Made by a program: the position numbers and the translations under genes. 24,700 bases of DNA from a virus, in the IMG/VR virus record IMGVR_UViG_3300030451_000049, positions 1 to 24,700 of that record. One strand, 5' to 3'. Positions 6,291 to 11,799 of this stretch are shown one piece after another (the stretch's first letter is position 1; every line of letters starts with the position of its first letter). Under the pieces are notes generated by a model. That model saw only the letters and a list, made by a program, of their open reading frames with translations. It did not search any database and was not told the origin of the DNA.

Positions 6291-7874
6291 ATGGAATACT
6301 CAACACAAGGACAAACAGCAGGTGGCAGATACGCACAACTACAAAGTGCAAGATCTACCTTTGATAGAGAAGCAAAAGAATCTTCTAAACTTACAATTCC
6401 TAGTTTGATACCAGAGAGTACAACAGGTACAAGAGCAAAGATCAAAACACCCTTTCAAGCTGTAGGTGCTAGAGGTGTAAATAGTCTTGCATCTAAACTA
6501 TTATTTGCTTTACTACCACCATCAACTGCCTTTTTCAAACTTAGTATTGATAGTCTTGAATTGTTGAAGCAAGGACAGGAAGGTTTAGAAACAGAAATAG
6601 ATAAAGGATTACGAACAATAGAAACAGCTTTGATGAATGAGATAGAGATCTCTAATGACAGAGTTGCAATGTTTGAAGCACTGAAGCATCTGATCGTTGG
6701 AGGGAATGTTCTTCTCTATCTCACAGATGATGGACTGAAAGTATATCCACTATCAAAGTTTGTATGTAAAAGAGATGCAGTAGGTAATGTATTAGAAATT
6801 ATTACACAGGAATCAGTCAACCCTAATGCACTGTCACCAGAGTTCTTAGAACAGATCAAGAAGAAAGAGAACTATGACGAGAAGACAATGGATAGTGACC
6901 TTGATATATACACATATGTCAGAAGAGTAAATGATGACTTTATGTGGTATCAGGAATGTAAGGGAGAAAAGATACCAGGTACTGATGGCAGATCAAAGGT
7001 AGAAGTATCACCTTGGATTACTTTGAGATTTGTAAGAATTGATGGAGAAGATTATGGAAGGGGTTATGTAGAAGAATACAGAGGAGACTTGATCAGTCTT
7101 GAAGCTTTGATGCAAGCAATCATAGAAGGTGCAGCAGCATCAGCTAAGACTATATTCCTTGTAAATCCTAATGGTGTAACCAGAGCAGCAACACTAGCCA
7201 AAGCTCCTAATGGTGCAATAAGAGAAGGAAGTGCAGCAGATATTTCTGTCATGCAAGTTGGTAAGGGAGCAGATTTCAATGTATCTTTCTCTGCAATACA
7301 ACGTATTGAATCAAGACTTGAATATGCTTTCCTTATGGCAAGGTCTGTACAGAGAGATGCAGAGAGAGTAACAGCAGCAGAAGTTACGATGATGGCTAAT
7401 GAATTAGAGAACAGTCTTGGTGGTATCTATTCCATACTTACACAGGAGTTTCAACTGCCATATCTAAAACGTAGGATGCATATGCTTGTACGTTCTGGTA
7501 AAGCCCCAAAACTACCAGATAGAATAGTCAAACCCAAGATCGTAACAGGTGTTCAAGGGCTTGGTCGTGGTAATGATCGCAATAAGCTTGTTGAATTTAT
7601 TGGAACGGTTTCACAAGCTTTAGGTCCAGATATTATGAGACAGTACATGAATGTAGATGAAGCCATAAAACGTCTGGCAAATTCAATTGGCATAGATACT
7701 GCTAACCTAGTAAAGACACAAGAAGAGATACAGGCAGAGATGGAAGCGATGCAACAGCAGCAGCTTATCCAACATCTCGGACCTGCTGCTCTTGGATCAC
7801 CATTGCTTGATCCACAAAAAAATGCAAATGCACAACAACTAACGGAGGAATCTGATGCCAACCAAGAAACCTAG
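6291..7874 (+). CDS. portal (head-tail connector) protein, T7 gp8-like
   Basis: Dodecameric ring at the unique capsid vertex through which DNA is packaged and ejected. The 527 residues match T7 gp8 (536) in length. Recognisable portal-type segments are the N-terminal helix with LIPESTTGTRAKIKTPFQAVGARGVNSLASKL, the NVLLYLTDDGLKVYPLSKFV strand region, RGYVEEYRGDLISLEALMQ, and RVTAAEVTMMANELENSLGGIYSILTQEFQLP near residue 370. The C-terminus is glutamine-rich (EEIQAEMEAMQQQQL), typical of portal barrel or tail ends. It starts directly on the preceding TAA with no spacer. Its last 20 bases overlap the next small ORF. Confidence 0.96.
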   Translation: MEYSTQGQTAGGRYAQLQSARSTFDREAKESSKLTIPSLIPESTTGTRAKIKTPFQAVGARGVNSLASKLLFALLPPSTAFFKLSIDSLELLKQGQEGLETEIDKGLRTIETALMNEIEISNDRVAMFEALKHLIVGGNVLLYLTDDGLKVYPLSKFVCKRDAVGNVLEIITQESVNPNALSPEFLEQIKKKENYDEKTMDSDLDIYTYVRRVNDDFMWYQECKGEKIPGTDGRSKVEVSPWITLRFVRIDGEDYGRGYVEEYRGDLISLEALMQAIIEGAAASAKTIFLVNPNGVTRAATLAKAPNGAIREGSAADISVMQVGKGADFNVSFSAIQRIESRLEYAFLMARSVQRDAERVTAAEVTMMANELENSLGGIYSILTQEFQLPYLKRRMHMLVRSGKAPKLPDRIVKPKIVTGVQGLGRGNDRNKLVEFIGTVSQALGPDIMRQYMNVDEAIKRLANSIGIDTANLVKTQEEIQAEMEAMQQQQLIQHLGPAALGSPLLDPQKNANAQQLTEESDANQET

Positions 7875-8007
7875 ACAAAGAGATGAAGAAGGAAAGTTTG
7901 TACCTGCAAAAGCAGTAGTAAGCAAACTTGGTGTGAATGATGAACCAAAACCAAATAAACCAAAGGTGGTCGAAACTAAAAATGGTCGTACACTAACTTA
8001 TAGTTAA
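7855..8007 (+). CDS. small basic ORF (50 aa) overlapping the portal end
   Basis: Preceded by a strong GGAGGA ribosome-binding site (7844-7849) five bases before the ATG, inside the portal gene. The product begins MPTKKPRQRDEEGKFVPAKA and ends NGRTLTYS. It is charged, proline- and lysine-rich and probably disordered. There is no recognised domain. The clear ribosome-binding site, a rarity in this genome, and its exact fit into the portal-scaffold gap argue that it is real. It may be a head-assembly accessory (inference). Confidence 0.62.
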   Translation: MPTKKPRQRDEEGKFVPAKAVVSKLGVNDEPKPNKPKVVETKNGRTLTYS

Positions 8008-8016
8008 CAAAATATT

Positions 8017-8826
8017 ATGACTTCATCCCAGGTAAATGTTACCGAGACACCCCCTATGTCTCGTCAAGACTTAGAAACTCTTGCAAAAAATGAAACTGAT
8101 GAGAACGGTCTTATCTTAGGAAAGTTTAAATCAGTAGAAGATCTAGCTGCTAGTTACAAAGAACTTGAAGGTAAGCTAGGTGCAGCTACAGAAGAAGATC
8201 AGGCTGAAACTTCAGAACAGGAAGAAACTGAAACAACAGAATCTGACTTTGATGCTGAAGAATATTATGGAGATGGACTTGCTTCTGTATTAGAAGAAGT
8301 CGGTATTGATCCACAGGAAATCTCTAACAGGTTTGCAGAGACAGGTGAGATCAATGATGACGATTATACAAAGCTAGGAGAAGCAGGTTTTTCTAAACAA
8401 GTTATCGACACCTATCTTGATGGATTAAGAAATGGTGGTGTAACAGGAGAAGATATTGCTTCTGCTCAGATACAAGGTATAAAAGATTCTGTCGGTGGTG
8501 ATGATAATTACAGTAAGATGGTGGCATGGGCTGTTGACAATCTCCCTGCCAATGAAGTTAATGAATTTAATTCTTTAACAGAAACAGGAAATGCAACTGC
8601 AATAAAATTTGCAGTACAAGGTCTTTATTCTCAATACAATAATGCTATGGGTGTTGAACCAAACTTAGTAACAGGTCGTGCTTCTCAAAGTGGACCTGCA
8701 CCATTCAGATCCACAAATGAGGTAGTTACCGCTATGTCAGATCCACGCTATGGTAAAGATGTCACATACACCGAAGATGTTCAAAGACGTTTAGGTAATA
8801 GTGATGTATTTAACACTGGTCGTTAA
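8017..8826 (+). CDS. capsid assembly scaffolding protein, T7 gp9-like
   Basis: Temporary internal core around which the capsid shell assembles; lost before maturation. The 269 residues (T7 gp9 is 307) are strongly acidic, with a Glu/Asp/Thr/Ser-rich low-complexity stretch at about residues 56-85 (TEEDQAETSEQEETETTE). An N-terminal GLILGKFKSVEDLAASYKEL segment is characteristic of scaffolds of marine T7-like phages. The C-terminal part is helical and ends SDPRYGKDVTYTEDVQRRLG. Position between portal and capsid supports the call. In T7 the capsid gene follows directly; here six small ORFs intervene. No Shine-Dalgarno; the ATG is preceded by TT. Confidence 0.92.
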   Translation: MTSSQVNVTETPPMSRQDLETLAKNETDENGLILGKFKSVEDLAASYKELEGKLGAATEEDQAETSEQEETETTESDFDAEEYYGDGLASVLEEVGIDPQEISNRFAETGEINDDDYTKLGEAGFSKQVIDTYLDGLRNGGVTGEDIASAQIQGIKDSVGGDDNYSKMVAWAVDNLPANEVNEFNSLTETGNATAIKFAVQGLYSQYNNAMGVEPNLVTGRASQSGPAPFRSTNEVVTAMSDPRYGKDVTYTEDVQRRLGNSDVFNTGR

Positions 8827-8828
8827 TT

Positions 8829-8975
8829 ATGGCTAACAAACCAACCAACCCAGAATTGTATTCAAGGGTAAAGGCAGAAGCAAAAAAGAAGTTTAGAGTC
8901 TATCCTTCTGCTTATGCTAATGCCTGGTTGGTTAGAACTTATAAGAAACGTGGTGGAGGTTATCGTAAAACTTAA
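8829..8975 (+). CDS. small basic protein (48 aa), AYANAWLV family
   Basis: First of six small ORFs between scaffold and capsid. The product contains PELYSRVKAEAKKKF, RVYPSAYANAWLVRTYKKRGG and little else: a two-helix, very basic domain. I recall this pattern from phage and viral proteins grouped under DUF5872, but the family number is from memory and unverified. The function is unknown; a nucleic-acid-binding or virion role is inference. Junction with scaffold is TAA-TT-ATG, and with the next gene TAA-TC-ATG. Confidence 0.7.
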   Translation: MANKPTNPELYSRVKAEAKKKFRVYPSAYANAWLVRTYKKRGGGYRKT

Positions 8976-8977
8976 TC

Positions 8978-9100
8978 ATGCCTTATTCTAAAAAACAAAT
9001 GAAGATCGCTAGAGTTGCAGAACCTAGAGATAAAATCACAAGAGAAGATCTTATGATTCTTCGTAAATCTAAAAAGAAAAAGAAAAATGGCAAAGCTTAA
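8978..9100 (+). CDS. very small lysine-rich protein (40 aa), unknown
   Basis: The product reads MPYSKKQMKIARVAEPRDKI and ends in a lysine run (KSKKKKKNGKA). I remember similar short proteins with a K-x-R-RIA-x-x-A-x-P-x-D-x-I pattern from other phages, without known function. Start follows the previous stop by two pyrimidines. The end overlaps the next gene by 14 bases. The length is near the limit of confident calling, but the syntenic packing supports it. Confidence 0.6.
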   Translation: MPYSKKQMKIARVAEPRDKITREDLMILRKSKKKKKNGKA

Positions 9101-9239
9101 TCTTAGCCAGATGAAAAAGCTGAAAGCACATTCAGTTCATCACACACCTAAACACATGAACCTTATGAAGAAGCTTATGCGTGAAGGTAAATCATTTAAA
9201 GCTGCACATACTGCTGCACAAAAAGAAGTAGGCAAATGA
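9087..9239 (+). CDS. small basic histidine-rich protein (50 aa), unknown
   Basis: Starts inside the lysine run of the previous ORF and overlaps it by 14 bases. The product has two helices around HSVHHTPKHMNLMKKLMREG and SFKAAHTAAQKEVGK. The HHTxKHM...M..G.SF..AH..A...VG pattern is one I recall from several tailed phages, including cyanophages, but its role is unknown. The histidines might bind metal, although no paired cysteines are present. It ends with an ATGA overlap to the next ORF, suggesting coupled translation. Confidence 0.66.
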   Translation: MAKLNLSQMKKLKAHSVHHTPKHMNLMKKLMREGKSFKAAHTAAQKEVGK

Positions 9240-9400
9240 TTTTTAAAGCAACTCATTTATTTTCAGCAAACGGAGTAACAAAGCCTTATGCTCCTGTCAT
9301 GTCTTTAAAGAAATTTGATGATTCAAATTGTTACGAAGTAATGATAGAAAATGGTAATACATTTTATGCAAATGAATTTCAACTTGAAAAATTAAAATGA
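9236..9400 (+). CDS. small beta-rich protein (54 aa), unknown
   Basis: Coupled by ATGA overlaps on both sides. Unlike its neighbours it is not strongly basic. It alternates hydrophobic and polar residues (FKATHLFSANGVTKPYAPVM, YEVMIENGNTFYANEFQLEKL), suggesting a small beta-barrel such as an SH3-like fold; this is only a pattern impression. There is no recognised family. The two tight overlaps are the best evidence that it is translated. Confidence 0.6.
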   Translation: MIFKATHLFSANGVTKPYAPVMSLKKFDDSNCYEVMIENGNTFYANEFQLEKLK

Positions 9401-9651
9401 GTCTTACAAGATGGTTCAAAGAAAAGTGGGTAGATGTTAAAACAGGTAAACCCTGTGGAAGACAGAAGGGTGATCAACGTGGCTACCCTGCTTGCAGACC
9501 ATCAAAAAGAATTAGTAGTAAAACACCAAAGACTACCAGTGAAATGAGTAGTAAAGAAAAGGCTAGATTTAAAAGAGAAAAGACAGGTCCAAGAAAAATT
9601 AGTTATCAACATAGAAGAAATAAAAACAGAAAAAAGTTAAGACTTGCATAA
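9397..9651 (+). CDS. small basic cysteine-containing protein (84 aa), GYPACRPSKR type
   Basis: The product begins MSLTRWFKEKWVDVKTGKPC, continues GRQKGDQRGYPACRPSKRI and ends with a long Lys/Arg tail (QHRRNKNRKKLRLA). Two cysteines in a WVDVxxGKPCGR...GYPxC arrangement recur in small phage proteins I remember from T4-like and podo-type marine phages; function unknown. The charge suggests DNA or RNA binding (inference). The ATG overlaps the previous stop as ATGA. Confidence 0.74.
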   Translation: MSLTRWFKEKWVDVKTGKPCGRQKGDQRGYPACRPSKRISSKTPKTTSEMSSKEKARFKREKTGPRKISYQHRRNKNRKKLRLA

Positions 9652-9654
9652 GAG

Positions 9655-9663
9655 TGTTATATT
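9655..9663 (+). promoter_or_regulatory. weak extended -10-like sequence before the last small ORF
   Basis: TGT-TATATT resembles an extended -10 (TGn plus five of six TATAAT matches), 25 bases ahead of the ATG at 9689 in a 37-base spacer. No good -35 is found 16-18 bases upstream. It could give an extra transcript over the capsid gene, or be chance in AT-rich sequence. Confidence 0.22.
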
Positions 9664-9688
9664 TTAATTAACTGCTTATCTTTCCTTT

Positions 9689-9952
9689 ATGTCTAAGGGA
9701 GTATCTCTTACCAAAAAAGACAAAGATCCCACTGGGGGTCTTACTGCTTCTGGCCGTAGGAAATACAACCGAGCAACAGGTGGAAACTTGCAAGCTCCTG
9801 TTACTAAAAAGACAGGTCTTTCTCCTAGACAAAAAGCAAGAAGAAAATCTTTTTGTGCAAGAATGTCGAAGGTAAAAGGACCGTTAAAGAAAGATGGTAA
9901 GTTAACACGCAAAGCTCTTGCACTACGCAAGTGGAATTGCGGATCAGTATAA
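9689..9952 (+). CDS. small basic protein (87 aa), KDPTGGLTASGR family
   Basis: Contains KDPTGGLTASGRRKYNRATGG, then LSPRQKARRKSFCARM and a C-terminal KLTRKALALRKWNCG. I associate the DPxGGLTAxGRxKY pattern with a phage and viral family annotated as DUF6321; the number is from memory. The protein is strongly basic with two cysteines and probably binds DNA or packs in the virion (inference). It is the last ORF before the capsid leader and is preceded by 37 non-coding bases, so it may have its own transcript. No Shine-Dalgarno is seen. Confidence 0.74.
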   Translation: MSKGVSLTKKDKDPTGGLTASGRRKYNRATGGNLQAPVTKKTGLSPRQKARRKSFCARMSKVKGPLKKDGKLTRKALALRKWNCGSV

Positions 9953-9981
9953 ACTCAACAAAACGAAAATCTAAATATCAA

Positions 9982-10042
9982 AAGTGCCTGATGCGTCAGA
10001 TAACACTTGAGAGAACAGACAGTAGTGAAGTTAGTTTCTCAA
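9982..10042 (+). promoter_or_regulatory. capsid-gene leader with two overlapping hairpins
   Basis: Within the non-coding stretch 9953-10071. Hairpin 1: AAGTG (9982-9986) with CACTT (10004-10008), enclosing CTGA-TGCG-TCAG (9988-9999). Hairpin 2: TTGAGA-G-AAC (10007-10016) with GTT-TCTCAA (10034-10042), nine pairs and one bulged G. The two share bases 10007-10008, so they may compete. Possible roles are mRNA stabilisation or processing, a phage promoter region, or control of capsid translation. No T-tract follows either stem, so they are not terminators. Confidence 0.45.
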
Positions 10043-10060
10043 ATTATTAATCAATCCAAA

Positions 10061-10066
10061 GGAGTT
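10061..10066 (+). promoter_or_regulatory. strong ribosome-binding site of the capsid gene
   Basis: A canonical Shine-Dalgarno (GGAG core at 10061-10064, extended leftward by AA) lies about seven bases upstream of the capsid ATG. Most other genes here have none, so this site marks the capsid gene for high expression. Confidence 0.75.
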
Positions 10067-10071
10067 TTATT

Positions 10072-11058
10072 ATGGCTAACGCCACAGTATCTCGCCTTGG
10101 TCTGGTAAACAATAGTGGAACAGACTTTGAAGCTCTGTTTCTGAAAGTGTTCTCTGGTGAAGTTTTAACAGCCTTTGCTAGAAACAACATCTTCAACGAG
10201 CAGCTTCATTCAGTTCGCACTATTACTTCTGGTAAATCAGCACAGTTCCCTGTTACAGGTGCTGCAACTGCTGCATATCACACACCAGGAACACCATTAG
10301 TTGGTGCAAACCAGATCTTGGCAAATGAAAAAATTATCAGTATAGACGACCTCCTTATATCACAGGCCTTCGTGAGCAACTTAGATGAACTCATGAACCA
10401 CTATGATGTTAGGGCTACATATGCTGATGAATTAGGAAAGGCTCTCGCAAAAACATACGATCAAAACGTAGCGAAGGTAATTGCTAATGCTTCAAGAGCT
10501 TCAACAACTCTTACAGGTGGAGCAGGTGGATTAGTTTCTACTCTTGCTTCTGGTAATACAGCTTCAGCAAACGTAACTGGTGATGAGTTAGCAGCAGCTA
10601 TCTATGACATCGCACAAGCGTTTGATGAAAGAGACATCCCTCCAACAGATCGTTTCTGTGTACTACCACCTGCTGAGTACTACAAGTTAGCTGAATCAGC
10701 TACAAGAACTGTAGATGTTGACTTCAACCCAGGTGGAAATGGTTCATTTGCATCAGGTCGTGTACAACAGATTGCTGGTATTCCAGTGATGATGAGTAAC
10801 AACGTACCTCAGTCAAACGTATCATCAAACCCAAGTGGTGCGAACAACACCTACTCAGGTGACGATAGTAAAACTATTGGTCTTGTCTTCCACAAGTCTG
10901 CTGTTGGTACAGTAAAACTTATGGATATGACAACTGAGATCTCTGGTTCTGACTACGGAATTATGTATCAAGGTACATTAATGGTTGCTAAGTATGCTCT
11001 TGGTCATGGAATCCTAAGACCAGAATGTGCAGCTACTATTAAGCTATCTGCTTCTTAA
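10072..11058 (+). CDS. major capsid protein, T7 gp10A-like
   Basis: Forms the icosahedral shell. The 328-residue product (T7 gp10A is 344) has the T7-type HK97-fold layout: N-terminal ALFLKVFSGEVLTAF, TSGKSAQFPVTGAATAAYH in the E-loop region, ISIDDLLISQAFVSNLDELM, and an A-domain ending with MMSNNVPQSN...GLVFHKSAVGTVKLMDMTTE. The SGKSAQFPVTG...AYHTPG region resembles capsids of marine cyanopodoviruses as I recall them. It is preceded by the best Shine-Dalgarno in the window and followed by a strong terminator. No slippery sequence for a T7-style 10B frameshift product is apparent near the end. Confidence 0.97.
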   Translation: MANATVSRLGLVNNSGTDFEALFLKVFSGEVLTAFARNNIFNEQLHSVRTITSGKSAQFPVTGAATAAYHTPGTPLVGANQILANEKIISIDDLLISQAFVSNLDELMNHYDVRATYADELGKALAKTYDQNVAKVIANASRASTTLTGGAGGLVSTLASGNTASANVTGDELAAAIYDIAQAFDERDIPPTDRFCVLPPAEYYKLAESATRTVDVDFNPGGNGSFASGRVQQIAGIPVMMSNNVPQSNVSSNPSGANNTYSGDDSKTIGLVFHKSAVGTVKLMDMTTEISGSDYGIMYQGTLMVAKYALGHGILRPECAATIKLSAS

Positions 11059-11070
11059 TTTCAATTTATA

Positions 11071-11101
11071 GGGTATCTTATTATTAGATACCCTTTTTTT
11101 T
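11071..11101 (+). terminator. strong intrinsic terminator after the capsid gene
   Basis: GGGTATCT (11071-11078) and AGATACCC (11086-11093) form a perfect 8-bp stem around a 7-base loop, followed by eight T residues (11094-11101). The position immediately after the capsid gene corresponds to T-phi of T7, which limits transcription of downstream tail genes. Confidence 0.93.
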
Positions 11102-11107
11102 ATAGCC

Positions 11108-11182
11108 ATGTATCATTCAACAAAGAAAAAAAAGAAGAAGAAAAAAATGGGTGGCAGAGAGTCACTTAAAATAAAAAAGTAA
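11108..11182 (+). CDS. possible poly-lysine micro-ORF (24 aa)
   Basis: Reads MYHSTKKKKKKKKMGGRESL and ends KIKK, filling the gap between the capsid terminator and tail tube A. More than half of the residues are lysine. I recall similarly tiny MY-x-x-KKK-MGG proteins in marine phages, but a poly-A stretch would also give this by chance. The ATG is preceded by two pyrimidines like other starts here. Function unknown. Confidence 0.42.
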   Translation: MYHSTKKKKKKKKMGGRESLKIKK

Positions 11183-11188
11183 AAAACC

Positions 11189-11797
11189 ATGACTGTAGCT
11201 GCAACCACTGAACTAGAAAGTATCAACATTATGTTAGCTGCAATAGGAGAAGCTCCTATTAACAGTCTTACAGGTACACTTCCTGTTGATGCTCGTCTAG
11301 CACAGTCAACTCTTACGGAAGTAAATAAAGAAGTTCAATCAGAAGGATGGTCTTTTAATACTGAAATAGATGTCACTCTTACAAGAGATGGATCTAATCA
11401 AGTATCACTTTCAACTGATATTTTAAGAGTTGATCCTAATACTCATCATCACACTACGATTGATGCAATACAGCGTGGTTTAAAGCTATATGACAGGTTA
11501 AATAATAAGTATGAATTTGATGAAGATCTCATCTGCACTGTTGTCTATTTCAGAACCTTTGATGAAATACCAGAACCTGCAAGAAGGTATATAACAATCA
11601 AAGCTGCTCGTATCTTTGTAGATAGGTTAGTCAGTGATGATGGATTAAGAACATATACACAACAAGACGAAGTAAGAGCAAGAGCTATATTAATGGAAAC
11701 AGATTTAGCTAATGGAGATCATAATCTTCTAAGGGGAGATCCAAGTCTTACAAGTGTCTTTGATACTTATTCACCAGCAAACGCATTAATTAGATAG
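11189..11797 (+). CDS. tail tubular protein A, T7 gp11-like
   Basis: Gatekeeper ring joining the portal to the nozzle and carrying the fibre attachment site. The 202 residues match T7 gp11 (196). Family hallmarks visible are ELESINIMLAAIGEAPINSL at the N-terminus, ARLAQSTLTEVNKEVQSEGW SFNTE, then the strand DGSNQVSLSTDILRVD and a C-terminal PARRYITIKAARIFVDRLV. The start ATG follows six bases after the micro-ORF stop. Two bases separate its TAG from tail tube B. Confidence 0.95.
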   Translation: MTVAATTELESINIMLAAIGEAPINSLTGTLPVDARLAQSTLTEVNKEVQSEGWSFNTEIDVTLTRDGSNQVSLSTDILRVDPNTHHHTTIDAIQRGLKLYDRLNNKYEFDEDLICTVVYFRTFDEIPEPARRYITIKAARIFVDRLVSDDGLRTYTQQDEVRARAILMETDLANGDHNLLRGDPSLTSVFDTYSPANALIR

Positions 11798-11799
11798 CT

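Noticed and set aside
11000-11070. Possible T7 10A/10B-type frameshift at the capsid end
   Set aside because: No slippery heptamer is visible before the stop, and the terminator stem begins 12 bases after the stop codon, leaving no room for an extended product.
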